Of a DNA stretch of 64,000 nt, positions 48,817 to 58,977 are shown piece after piece. The stretch covers positions 675,620-739,619 of the forward strand of contig NZ_FNVT01000002.1 of NCBI RefSeq assembly GCF_900108335.1, read 5' to 3'. Made by a program: the position numbers and the translations under genes. Below the pieces are notes generated by a model. That model did no database searches, was not told where the DNA came from, and was given only the letters and a program-made list of their open reading frames with translations. How positions within the stretch are numbered: position 1 is the stretch's first letter; each line of letters opens with the position of its first letter. Source of the stretch: Nonomuraea solani (GTDB lineage Bacteria > Actinomycetota > Actinomycetes > Streptosporangiales > Streptosporangiaceae).

Positions 48817-49191
48817 TCAGTCGAGACGGGTGCGCAGCAGGCAGAACTCGTTGCCCTCCGAGTCGGCGAGCACGTGCCAGCTCTCCATGCCGCTCTGGCC
48901 GACGTCGGCTGTCGTGGCGCCCGCGGCGAGCAGGCGCTGGAGCTCGGCGTCCTGGTCGCGGTCGGTGGCGTTGACGTCGATGTGCAGGCGCAGCTTGCCG
49001 GTCTTGGGCTCGTCGCTCGGGCTGAGCACGAGGGTCGGCTGGAGGCCACCGAAGCCCTCCTGGGGACCGATCTCGACGCTGCCGTCGCCCTCCCGGCCGA
49101 GTACGACGTAACCGAGGACCTCGCACCAGAAGCGGGCGAGCGCCTCGGGGTCGCGGCAGTCGAGCACCAACTCGCTCATGCGGCATGCCAT
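48817..49191 (-). CDS. VOC-family (glyoxalase-like) protein
   Basis: Vicinal-oxygen-chelate protein (124 aa) with paired betaalphabetabetabeta modules: LVLDCRDPEALARFWCEVLG at the N-terminus and LRLHIDVNATDRDQDAELQR in the second half, ending WHVLADSEGNEFCLLR. Many related proteins are glyoxalases or antibiotic-binding proteins of unknown target in actinobacteria. ATG 49191 is taken; ATG 49179 is possible. Confidence 0.88.
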   Translation of the reverse strand: MACRMSELVLDCRDPEALARFWCEVLGYVVLGREGDGSVEIGPQEGFGGLQPTLVLSPSDEPKTGKLRLHIDVNATDRDQDAELQRLLAAGATTADVGQSGMESWHVLADSEGNEFCLLRTRLD

Positions 49192-49325
49192 GCGATCTTC
49201 CCTACCCCGGGCGCCGCTCCCCGACTCCTTGAACCAGGGGGATGGCGAATGCCGTGGCCGCCGGGCCACGGCATTCGTCATCGACCGTTTCGAGGAAGCG
49301 TTGCCCGGCCTCCCCGGGCGGCGCG

Positions 49326-49808
49326 TCAGTCTCCGTAGCCGCCGAAGGGCGACCACTCGTCGAACGGCGACCAGTCGCCGCCCTCGTGGTCGTGCGTGTC
49401 GGGCTTCTCCGGCTCCTTGACCGGCTCCTCCTTGACCGGCTCCTCCTTCACCGGCGGCTTCACCGGCTCCTTGTGGCCCTGGAACGGGTCCCACTTCGCG
49501 TTGTCGTGCTTGTGGCCGCCGCCCCATCCGCGGTGGTGGCCCCAGCCGTGGTGCCCCTTGTGGCCGCCCCACCAGCGGTTGCCCCAGCCGTGGCCGCAGC
49601 GGCGGCGCCAGCCGCAGCCGAGCACCGGCTTCTCGTCGGTGGCGACCCCGACGCCGGTCGGAACGACGGCTGCGCCTGCGCTCGCGCCGGCGGTCCCCTG
49701 GCCCAGCGGAAGGAGCATGGCACCGGCGGCCGCACCGGCCAGAACGAGTGTCACGATACGACTACGCGTTTGCGGATTTTTGGTATTCACGTGCATCTTT
49801 CCGTTCAT
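49326..49808 (-). CDS. Exported His/Gly/Trp-rich protein with EEPVK repeats
   Basis: Secreted protein (160 aa) with a signal peptide (SRIVTLVLAGAAAGAMLLP, cleavage near GASA). The mature region is CGWRRRCGHGWGNRW followed by a His/Gly/Trp run (GGHKGHHGWGHHRGWGGGHK) and a repeated acidic tail with EEPVKEEPVKEPEK, ending SPFDEWSPFGGYGD. The His clusters suggest metal binding or an unstructured surface or spore-coat-like role. No family is known to me. The start is uncertain: ATG 49808, 49796 and 49898 are all in frame. Confidence 0.7.
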   Translation of the reverse strand: MNGKMHVNTKNPQTRSRIVTLVLAGAAAGAMLLPLGQGTAGASAGAAVVPTGVGVATDEKPVLGCGWRRRCGHGWGNRWWGGHKGHHGWGHHRGWGGGHKHDNAKWDPFQGHKEPVKPPVKEEPVKEEPVKEPEKPDTHDHEGGDWSPFDEWSPFGGYGD

Positions 49809-50027
49809 GGGTGAATCGACCCGGAATCCGGCGCCCATTTCTCCAAGCACTCGGACAATGGCAGACGTACCCACGGACAGAATCGTATTTACCTCCACGA
49901 ATCCAAACAGCCCGTCAAATCCTTTTGCGCTTGGACGCGGCGCGGCGGGCGGAGCACGCAGGACAGAGACCCACAGAAGGTGGCGATAACACGAAAAAGT
50001 GTGACGACAATTCGCCCTATTTGCGGA

Positions 50028-50918
50028 TTAAGGACCGGAAAGGGCAGGGGCGGTGTTCAGGACGTCCCTGGCCAAGGAGAGGTCGCCATTCAGCTCGGCG
50101 GGAAAGTCCGCCGGCGCCCCTCTGCCGCCCAGCAGGAAGCAGAACCCCACCACGTCCGCGGTGATGTGCGCGTCCGGCTCGCCGGGCTCGGTGTCCGCCA
50201 CGCCCAGCGGCAGCAGCCACTCGCCCCCGCCGTCGCCGGTCAGGGTGAGGTGCAGCGTGCGACCGGCGGCGTCCAGGCCGGAGAAGAGCATCGTCCAGGG
50301 CAGCAGGCGGGCGCACAGGTCGGCCGTGGGGCGGATGTGCTCGGCGATCGGGTCGGGCAGGCGGATCTCGGCCATCTTGGCGGCGTCGGTCGTGTGCACC
50401 CAGGTCTCCAGGCCTCTGGCCAGGATGTGGTCGCGTACCACGACCTCCATGCCGTCCAGCGTGGCCAGGGTCGTGGGCGGCAGGCCGGCCACGTGACGGC
50501 ACAGGGCGTCCGCCTGCGCGCGCCAGTCCCTTCGCGTCTGCTCGGGGCTGCGCTCCCGCTCATAAGCCTGTACGTCGCCCGTACGGCTCACCGAGTCGAG
50601 CGCGCCGATGGGCGGGCCGAGCACCGGGGCGCCGACGGAGGCGGCCAGCAGGCCGTCCTTGGCCGCCAGGTGGGCGACCAGCTCCTGGAGCGTCCAGCCC
50701 TCGACGATGACGCGCGACCAGTCGTCGTCCACGGCCGAGGCCAGCAGCGCGTCCATGGCGGCCACGCGGCCCGCGTACGGCTCCGCCCAGACGGCGGTGG
50801 GAGCCGCGGGTCTGCGCCGTGCCCTGGCCCCGGCCAGTAGCTGGGGTCGCAACGAGTGGGCCGGCACCGCCGGGTCCTCCATCATCGCGTCCATGTAGAG
50901 ACGCTCGACGGGGTCCAT
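50028..50918 (-). CDS. Mycothiol isomerase-fold protein coupled to an ECF sigma factor
   Basis: A 296-residue protein whose middle carries the DinB/mycothiol maleylpyruvate isomerase fold: His in LQELVAHLAAKDGLLA and Glu/His in GLETWVHTTDAAKM. The C-terminal third (LHLTLTGDGGGEWLLPLGVA; FCFLLGGRGAPADFP) is the SCP2/MDMPI-C type domain. The start overlaps the sigma stop (TAATG), which is the place usually held by an anti-sigma factor, so it may regulate that sigma via mycothiol or zinc; this is inference. The N-terminal 45 residues could be a linker or binding region. Confidence 0.85.
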   Translation of the reverse strand: MDPVERLYMDAMMEDPAVPAHSLRPQLLAGARARRRPAAPTAVWAEPYAGRVAAMDALLASAVDDDWSRVIVEGWTLQELVAHLAAKDGLLAASVGAPVLGPPIGALDSVSRTGDVQAYERERSPEQTRRDWRAQADALCRHVAGLPPTTLATLDGMEVVVRDHILARGLETWVHTTDAAKMAEIRLPDPIAEHIRPTADLCARLLPWTMLFSGLDAAGRTLHLTLTGDGGGEWLLPLGVADTEPGEPDAHITADVVGFCFLLGGRGAPADFPAELNGDLSLARDVLNTAPALSGP

Positions 50919-51478
50919 TACACCTCTTCCTCCGCAAGCGCGTCCGCCAGGCGTCTCAGCGCCAGCCGGATCCGCGATTTGGCCGTGCCCTCGGGCACGC
51001 CCAGTTCCTCACCAACCTGCCGATAGGTTCTGCCGCCGAAGTAGGCCAGCTCCACCGCTTCCCGTAAACCGTCGGGTAACGACGTCACCGCCTGACGTAC
51101 TCGCTGGGCCTCGTCGGCGGCGAGCACGGTGTCCTCCAGTCTTACCGGTTCACGCTCGAACAGTCTGGGCCCCAGCGCCGACACGCGCCGCCGTTCCTCG
51201 GCGCGCACGTGATCGACCGCACGGCGGTGCGCGATCGTGGCCAGCCAGGCGCGCAGCGTGCCGCGCTCCGGGTCGTAGGCCAGCGGACGCTCCCAGAAGA
51301 CCAGGAACACCTCCTGAGTGATGTCCTCGGCGATCACCCGGTCCCTGGTGACCCGCAGCGAAAGGCCGAAGATCAGCGAGGAGAGCCGATCGTAGACCTC
51401 CCCCAGCGCGGACTCATCGCCGCCGACCACTCGCTGATGTAGCAGGCGGTCGTCGTACGGTGCCTCCACTGGCACCAC
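50918..51478 (-). CDS. ECF sigma factor (SigK/SigD-like)
   Basis: ECF sigma of 186 aa. Region 2: GEVYDRLSSLIFGLSLRVTR and AEDITQEVFLVFWERP; region 4: LPDGLREAVELAYFGGRTYR and LGVPEGTAKSRIRLALRRL. GTG start at 51478 with gggag upstream. It is coupled to a mycothiol-isomerase-fold protein rather than to a zinc anti-sigma factor. The divergent gene is OsmC, a peroxide/thiol stress enzyme, and could be a target. Confidence 0.93.
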   Translation of the reverse strand: MVPVEAPYDDRLLHQRVVGGDESALGEVYDRLSSLIFGLSLRVTRDRVIAEDITQEVFLVFWERPLAYDPERGTLRAWLATIAHRRAVDHVRAEERRRVSALGPRLFEREPVRLEDTVLAADEAQRVRQAVTSLPDGLREAVELAYFGGRTYRQVGEELGVPEGTAKSRIRLALRRLADALAEEEV

Positions 51479-51625
51479 ACTCCCGTTTAATCCGGACCAA
51501 GGCGGCGGGTGCGCCGCGACCCGAGCATGTCACTATTCGCCGGAAATGTAGAGCCGGATGACCGTCGGCCAAGACTTTGTCGGCCGCGATATGGTCGGTA
51601 CTCCACCACGGAGGGAGAGCACGAC

Positions 51626-52051
51626 ATGGCCACAACTCGCAGCGCCACCACCCAGTGGAAGGGTGCCCTGCTCGACGGTTCCGGCACCGTCTCGCTCGAC
51701 ACGTCGGGCGTCGGCACATTCGAGGTCTCCTGGCCTTCCAGGGCCGAGGCCGCCAATGGCAAGACCTCCCCTGAGGAGCTCATCGCCGCCGCCCACTCGT
51801 CCTGCTTCTCGATGGCGCTCTCGCACGGCCTGGCCGGTGCGGGCACGCCGCCGGAGTCGCTCCAGACGAGCGCCGATGTCACGTTCCAGCCCGGCACGGG
51901 CATCACGGGCATCGTGCTCAAGGTGAAGGGGCACGTTCCCAACATCACGGCCGAGCAGTTCCAGGAGGCCGCCGAGACGGCCAAGGCCAACTGCCCGGTC
52001 AGCAAGGCCCTCACGGGCACGACGATCACGCTCGAGGCCGAGCTGCTCTAG
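51626..52051 (+). CDS. OsmC-family thiol peroxidase
   Basis: Organic hydroperoxide reductase of the OsmC type (141 aa). The two redox cysteines are in AAHSSCFSMALS (about Cys59) and AKANCPVSKALTG (about Cys125). It detoxifies organic peroxides with thiols, here most likely mycothiol or thioredoxin-like donors. ATG 51626 has ggaggga 9 bases upstream. It stands alone downstream of a divergent ECF sigma factor. Confidence 0.93.
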   Translation: MATTRSATTQWKGALLDGSGTVSLDTSGVGTFEVSWPSRAEAANGKTSPEELIAAAHSSCFSMALSHGLAGAGTPPESLQTSADVTFQPGTGITGIVLKVKGHVPNITAEQFQEAAETAKANCPVSKALTGTTITLEAELL

Positions 52052-52137
52052 CCGCACTCGGCCGGGGCCGGTGGCCCCGGTGTGGTGCGGGCCGGTTCCC
52101 TCCGAATACCGGACGGGTAACGTCCGGACCTGCCATC

Positions 52138-52554
52138 ATGAGCGCCATGAGCTTCGATCTCGCGGTCCTGGCGATGGGCGGCTCGGCCGACCATCGCCAG
52201 GCCTGTGCCCGGTACGAACGCTGCCGTTCTGCCGCTCACGACGAGGCCGACCTCGATCCCGGCATCCTCGCCTTCTGCCACGAGCTGCGCGAGTGGTTCC
52301 CCGACTCCTCCCCGCTCGCCGACGACACCCCCTGGGCGATCGCGCCGCTGCGGGTGGGCGCCGACCACGTGATCATGCGGCTGCGCTACGGCACGGCCGG
52401 CGACCTGGCCGTGGAGCGGATCGGCGACCTGGCCTGGCATCACGGGCTGGTGCTGTTCGACCCCCAGTTCGGCGAGGCGTTCTTCCCGGCGCCCGACGGC
52501 TGGGAGGGCCCCATGGACTGCGGCGGCGCCACCGTCTGCGCGCGCCCGGCATGA
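52138..52554 (+). CDS. Hypothetical small acidic protein
   Basis: A 138-residue protein (ATG 52138 or 52147) with three Cys (CARYERC, AFCHELREWF) and a C-terminal GWEGPMDCGGATVCARP. It is acidic and soluble and has no strong domain that I recognise; the layout resembles several single-gene actinobacterial hypotheticals. It lies between OsmC and GlgX with no overlaps. Confidence 0.65.
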   Translation: MSAMSFDLAVLAMGGSADHRQACARYERCRSAAHDEADLDPGILAFCHELREWFPDSSPLADDTPWAIAPLRVGADHVIMRLRYGTAGDLAVERIGDLAWHHGLVLFDPQFGEAFFPAPDGWEGPMDCGGATVCARPA

Positions 52555-52630
52555 CCGCGAGCGTGGCAAAGATGAAGCGATCGGGCCTTCCAGCGACCAA
52601 GAGCGTCTAGGCGTGCGACAATTGGGTCAC

Positions 52631-54760
<2,130 letters not shown>

Positions 54761-55156
54761 TCAGAAGACGCGGGCCGCGCTCGCGGTGAGGAACACCAGC
54801 GTGAACGTCGTCACCCCGGCGAGCCCGTGCAGGGTCACCGCGAGCACCGGGAAGCCGCGCCCGCCGGTCGCGTGCCGGCCGGTGCCGAGCCATCGGGTGA
54901 ACATCGCGAACCCCAGCAGCGCCGCCACTGCCAGCCCGCCGAACGCCGCCCAGGCCAGCGCCCTGCTCCCGGTGACCAGCGCGGCCGCCCAGCACACCAG
55001 CGCCGAGACCGCCAGCGCCGGGTGGGAGACGACCAGGGCCAGCGGGAACCGGGTGACCTTGGCCCGGCGCAGGCCGCCGGTCGAGAGCCAGAAGTAGAGC
55101 AGGTACACACCGGCGAGCGCGGCGATCGTCCACGTCATAGCGGTGACCACGCCCAC
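54761..55156 (-). CDS. Small four-span membrane protein
   Basis: A 131-residue membrane protein with four hydrophobic segments (TIAALAGVYLLYFWL; LALVVSHPALAVSALVCW; ALAWAAFGGLAVAALLGFAM; LHGLAGVTTFTLVFLTA). A conserved His in the second and fourth spans could bind heme, as in some actinobacterial cytochrome-like proteins, but this is a guess. GTG start at 55156 with GGGAGG four bases upstream. Ends abutting glgX convergently. Confidence 0.75.
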   Translation of the reverse strand: MGVVTAMTWTIAALAGVYLLYFWLSTGGLRRAKVTRFPLALVVSHPALAVSALVCWAAALVTGSRALAWAAFGGLAVAALLGFAMFTRWLGTGRHATGGRGFPVLAVTLHGLAGVTTFTLVFLTASAARVF

Positions 55157-55247
55157 GGTTCCTCCCGGTGTGTGCCATCCCTCTTGTCACGTTATGCAGA
55201 GAGGGCCCGGTAAGTCCTTGGATATGGAAAACCGGTCACACCCCGGG

Positions 55248-56624
55248 TCACACCATGGCCAGATAAGCAGCGAGTTCGGTGGCCGAGGAGGTGGCGATCC
55301 CGACGTACCCGTCCGGGCGGACGAGGGTGTGGCGCTCGCCGCCGTACGGCTCGGCCGGCCGGTACGCGCGCACCTCGGGCCCGCCCGCGACGTGCGGGGC
55401 CGGGTCGGGCGACAGCAGTGTGAAGTGCGGCCCCCGCAGCAGGTCGAACACACGTGCCCGCGTCCCGTCGGCCAGCCGGAGCCGGCCGTCGGGCACCCGC
55501 TCGCCGCCGTCAAGGGCCAGCGAGCCGCCACGGTAGCTCAGTGAGAGCTGGTAGGTCCGCTCGTCGCGCTTGTAGGTCTTCTTGTCGAGCAGGTCCGAGC
55601 TGAGGCCGAGCACCCGGGCGGCGACGGGCCTGCGCTCCTCCTCGTACGTGTCCAGCAGCCCCTCAGGCCCGCCCGCGAGCACCCGGGCGAGCTTCCAGCC
55701 CAGGTTGTAGGCGTCCTGGACCCCGGTGTTGAGCCCCTGCCCGCCCGTCGGCGGATGCACGTGCACGGCGTCCCCCGCCAGGAAGACCCGGCCCGAGCGG
55801 TAACGGTCGGCGAGCCGGATGTTCACCCGGTAGAGAGAGGACCACAGCAGCTCGGTCAGGCGTACCCCGTGCCCCGGCGACCGCTCCGCGACGATCCGCC
55901 GATACCAGTCCAGCGTCCGTTCCGGCGTGACGCCGGGCTTCAGCGGGGCCATGAGCTGGAAGGTGTCGGTCCCGGCCATCGGGTACAGCGCCACCATCCC
56001 CCGCCCCGGCCGCACCCAGACGTGGATGTGGTCCCGGCCGATCCCCTCCGCCCGCACGTCGGCCAGGGCCATCCGCTCCTCCTCGCGCGTCTCGCCGGCG
56101 AAGCCGATGCCGAGGGCCTTGCGCACGGGGCTGCGTCCGCCGTCCGCCGCGACCAGGTAGCGCGCCCGCAGCACCTCCCCCGTGCCCAGGGTGGCGGTGA
56201 CCTGGCGCTCGTCCTGCTCGAAGCCGGTCAGCGCGGTGCCGTGCTCCACCTTCCCGCCCAGCTCGGCCAGCCGCTCGCGCAGCGCCGCCTCGGTGCGCCA
56301 CTGCGGGTGCATCATGACCGTCGGGTACGGCACCTCTTCGGTGGCGGTGGCGGGCTTGTGCATGCGGGCCTGCCACACGGGCACCCGGCCGATCCTGACG
56401 CGCAGCGGCGGGTAGGGCGTCGATCCGGCCAGGACCTTGCCGATCATCCCGAGGTCGTCGAAGACCTCCTGCGTCCGGGGCTGCAGCCCCTTGCCCTTGG
56501 AGCCGCCGGCGGGTTCGGGGGCCTGGTCCACGACGCGGCAGGCGACGCCCCTGCGGGCCAGGTCCACGGCGAGGGTGAGCCCGGTGGGGCCGGCGCCGGC
56601 GATGAGTACGTCCGTCTCGTTCAT
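55248..56624 (-). CDS. FAD-dependent aromatic monooxygenase
   Basis: Single-component flavoprotein hydroxylase (458 aa), of the PheA/MhpA/rifampin-monooxygenase group. The N-terminal FAD loop is VLIAGAGPTGLTLAVDLAR (residues 6-24), the NAD(P)H/FAD motif YLVAADGGRSPVRKALG lies near residue 160, and the second FAD motif is RVFLAGDAVHVHPPTGGQG. The C-terminal thioredoxin-like domain is present. Substrate unknown; such enzymes act on phenols or on antibiotics. Divergent from the RibD-like reductase gene. Confidence 0.9.
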   Translation of the reverse strand: MNETDVLIAGAGPTGLTLAVDLARRGVACRVVDQAPEPAGGSKGKGLQPRTQEVFDDLGMIGKVLAGSTPYPPLRVRIGRVPVWQARMHKPATATEEVPYPTVMMHPQWRTEAALRERLAELGGKVEHGTALTGFEQDERQVTATLGTGEVLRARYLVAADGGRSPVRKALGIGFAGETREEERMALADVRAEGIGRDHIHVWVRPGRGMVALYPMAGTDTFQLMAPLKPGVTPERTLDWYRRIVAERSPGHGVRLTELLWSSLYRVNIRLADRYRSGRVFLAGDAVHVHPPTGGQGLNTGVQDAYNLGWKLARVLAGGPEGLLDTYEEERRPVAARVLGLSSDLLDKKTYKRDERTYQLSLSYRGGSLALDGGERVPDGRLRLADGTRARVFDLLRGPHFTLLSPDPAPHVAGGPEVRAYRPAEPYGGERHTLVRPDGYVGIATSSATELAAYLAMV

Positions 56625-56711
56625 GGCCCCGACGGTGCCGGGCCGCTCTGCCGGATCGCTGTCAGCCGCTGCCGGGGGTGGGTTGTCGGTTGGATGTGCC
56701 AAGGTAGAGGA

Positions 56712-57449
56712 GTGCGGCGCATCTATCCCGACATACAGGACAACCCGGACATCGTTCAGGCGTACGCCTACCCCGAGGACCGGCCGTGGCTGCGGCTCAA
56801 CATGGTCGCCAGCGCCGACGGGGCCGCCTGGCTGAAGGGGCGGTCCGGAGGGCTGTCGAGCAAGGGCGACAAGCGGATCTTCCAGACCCTGCGCGGCCTG
56901 GCCGACGTGGTCGTCGCGGGGGCGGCGACCGTGCGGAAGGAGGGCTACGGCCCCGTCCCGCCGCGCGAGGGGTGGGCGGAGATCCGGCAGGGCCGGCCCG
57001 AGGTGCCGCCCATCGCCGTCATCACCCGCAGCCTCGCCCTCGACTTCGACGCCGACCTGTTCACCGACGCCCCGAGCAGGACGATCGTGATCACCTGCGA
57101 GTCCGCCCCGCACGAGCGGCGCAAGGAGGCGGCCAAGCGGTCCGACCTGATCGTGGCCGGCGAGGAGGGCGTCGACATGCGGCGGGCGCTGGCCGAGCTG
57201 CACGCGCGGGGGCTCACCAGGGTCCTGTGCGAGGGCGGGCCCCGGATCAACGCGCAGCTGTCGGCGAGCGACCTGGTCGACGAGCTGTGCCTGTCGATCA
57301 GCCCGATGCTGCTCGGGGGCGGCGCGGCGCGCATCTTCAACGGCGAGCCATCCCAGGCCGCGCTGGAGCTCAGCCAGGTGCTGGAAGAGGAGGGTGTCCT
57401 CTTCTGCAAATACACGAGTCTGCAGGTACACGAGGGAGCAGAGCCATGA
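56712..57449 (+). CDS. RibD C-terminal-domain (pyrimidine) reductase
   Basis: A 245-residue protein of the RibD_C/dihydrofolate-reductase fold (5-amino-6-(5-phosphoribosylamino)uracil reductase-like). Landmarks are RPWLRLNMVASADGAAWLKG, GLADVVVAGAATVRKEGYG and LCEGGPRINAQLSASDLVDE. No deaminase domain, so it is a stand-alone pyrimidine reductase, as seen often in actinobacteria. Starts with GTG at 56712. Coupled to the DNA ligase gene by ATGA overlap, which is functionally odd. Confidence 0.88.
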   Translation: MRRIYPDIQDNPDIVQAYAYPEDRPWLRLNMVASADGAAWLKGRSGGLSSKGDKRIFQTLRGLADVVVAGAATVRKEGYGPVPPREGWAEIRQGRPEVPPIAVITRSLALDFDADLFTDAPSRTIVITCESAPHERRKEAAKRSDLIVAGEEGVDMRRALAELHARGLTRVLCEGGPRINAQLSASDLVDELCLSISPMLLGGGAARIFNGEPSQAALELSQVLEEEGVLFCKYTSLQVHEGAEP

Positions 57450-58597
57450 CCGAGCCGACGACGCCACCCGAGGCGGTCGAAGAACCGGAGCCGGTGCCCA
57501 ATCTGCCGGTCCGCCCGCCGGTGCCGCCGATGCTGGCCAAACCGGTCAAGGCCATGCCGAAGCAGGACGGCACGCTGTTCTACGAGCCGAAGTGGGACGG
57601 CTTCCGCTGCATCGTGTTCCGCGACGGCGACGAGGTCTACCTGGGCAGCCGCAACGAGCGGCCGTTCACGCGCTACTTCCCCGAGCTGGTGGAGGCGGTG
57701 CGGGCCGAGCTGCCCGACAAGGTCGTCGTGGACGGCGAGATCGTGCTGCCGATGGGGTCGCAGCTCGACTTCGACGCGCTGCAGCAGCGCATCCACCCCG
57801 CCAAGTCGCGGGTGACGATGTTGTCGGAGCGGACGCCGGCCCAGTTCATCGCCTTCGACCTGCTGGCGCTGGGCGACGAGTCGCTGATGGAGGCGCCGTT
57901 CTCGGAGCGGCGGGCCAGGCTTGAGGAGATCTTCCCGGAGAAGGGCGGGTCCATCCGGCTGACCCCGGTGACCACCAACGACGAGCGCGCGGCCGAGTGG
58001 TTCGAGACGTTCGAGGGCGCGGGGCTCGACGGCATCATCGTCAAGCCCGGCGACCAGCCCTACGTCCCCGACAAGCGCACGATGTTCAAGGTGAAGCACG
58101 AGCGCACCGCCGACGTGGTGGTCTGCGGCTACCGCGAGCACAAGACGGGGCCGATCGTGGGGTCGCTGCTGCTCGGGCTCTATGGTGACGACGGCCGGTT
58201 GCACCACGTGGGCGTGGCGGCCTCGTTCCCGATGAAGCGCCGGGCCGAGCTGGTCGAGGAGATCAGGCCCTACCTCGCCGAGCTGAGCGAGCATCCGTGG
58301 GGGCACTGGGCCGAGCAGGCGACGGCCAACCTCGGGCAGCCGGCCGCCGGGCCCGCGACGGGCGGGCAGCGGGTGCCGGGCGCGGTGTCGCGGTGGAACG
58401 CCAAGAAGGACCTGTCGTTCATTCCGCTCCGGCCGGAGCTGGTGATCGAGGTGGCCTACGACCAGATGGAGGGCGACCGGTTCCGGCACACGGCGCAGTG
58501 GCGGCGGTGGCGGCCGGACCGCACGCCCGAATCGTGCACGTATGAGCAGTTGGAGCGTCCGGTCGGTTACAACCTCGATGACATCCTTGCCCGCTAG
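57446..58597 (+). CDS. ATP-dependent DNA ligase (LigC type)
   Basis: ATP-dependent ligase (383 aa) like mycobacterial LigC, used in repair or end-joining. Motif I is EPKWDGFRCIVF (the Lys takes AMP), motif III is FIAFDLLAL, motif IV DGIIVKPG and motif V FKVKHERTADVVV; the OB-fold domain follows. A Pro/Glu-rich N-terminal extension (EPTTPPEAVEEPEPVPNLP) precedes the nucleotidyltransferase domain. Shares an operon with the RibD-like gene. Good gggag ribosome site inside that gene. Confidence 0.93.
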   Translation: MTEPTTPPEAVEEPEPVPNLPVRPPVPPMLAKPVKAMPKQDGTLFYEPKWDGFRCIVFRDGDEVYLGSRNERPFTRYFPELVEAVRAELPDKVVVDGEIVLPMGSQLDFDALQQRIHPAKSRVTMLSERTPAQFIAFDLLALGDESLMEAPFSERRARLEEIFPEKGGSIRLTPVTTNDERAAEWFETFEGAGLDGIIVKPGDQPYVPDKRTMFKVKHERTADVVVCGYREHKTGPIVGSLLLGLYGDDGRLHHVGVAASFPMKRRAELVEEIRPYLAELSEHPWGHWAEQATANLGQPAAGPATGGQRVPGAVSRWNAKKDLSFIPLRPELVIEVAYDQMEGDRFRHTAQWRRWRPDRTPESCTYEQLERPVGYNLDDILAR

Positions 58598-58616
58598 CCG
58601 GTAATCCCGTTATATC
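58587..58616 (+). promoter_or_regulatory. Promoter TTGCCC-N18-TATATC
   Basis: -35 at 58587-58592 lies in the last codons of the ligase gene and -10 at 58611-58616 ends 7 bases before the next ATG. Confidence 0.6.
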
Positions 58617-58623
58617 TCGACAT

Positions 58624-58965
58624 ATGAGTACAGGGGATGAGCTCAAAGCCGCGGTGTCCGCTCGCCGGGACCTCGGGCCTGATTTCGAGGACGCCATCGT
58701 CGAGTCGTTTCTCGACAAGATGGGCAAAGAGGTCGATCGGCGGGTGGACGAGCGGCTGGCCGAGCGCGCCCCCAGGTCGGGGCAGGCCGTCAACCCGAAC
58801 GTGGCCGCCGGTCAGCGGCTCGCCCTGGCGATCGTGTCGCTGGTCCTCGGCGCCGGCGTCACCATCGCGCTGCCTCTGCTTGGCGGGCCGGCGCTGGCCC
58901 TGATCCCGGTCTGGGTCGGGATCATCATCGTGAACGTGGTGTTCAACGGCCCGCGGAAGGACTAG
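58624..58965 (+). CDS. Small membrane protein with coiled-coil N-terminus
   Basis: A 113-residue protein: a charged helical N-terminus (DFEDAIVESFLDKMGKEVDR), then two hydrophobic segments (LALAIVSLVLGAGVTIALPL; ALALIPVWVGIIIVNVVFNG) near the C-terminus. It has its own leaderless promoter with good -35 and -10 boxes. No family assignment can be made beyond integral membrane protein, common in Streptosporangiales. Confidence 0.75.
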   Translation: MSTGDELKAAVSARRDLGPDFEDAIVESFLDKMGKEVDRRVDERLAERAPRSGQAVNPNVAAGQRLALAIVSLVLGAGVTIALPLLGGPALALIPVWVGIIIVNVVFNGPRKD

Positions 58966-58977
58966 GCCCGAGAAAGA

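Noticed and set aside
49809..50027. Possible c-di-AMP (ydaO) riboswitch upstream of the exported His/Gly-rich protein
   Set aside because: I looked for the conserved core blocks in the 219-base leader and could not place them; nothing else clear is seen there.
55752..55765. A 14-base match to the WhiJ-triad palindrome (cggatgcacgtgca)
   Set aside because: It lies inside the flavin monooxygenase coding region and lacks the second half of the palindrome; probably chance.
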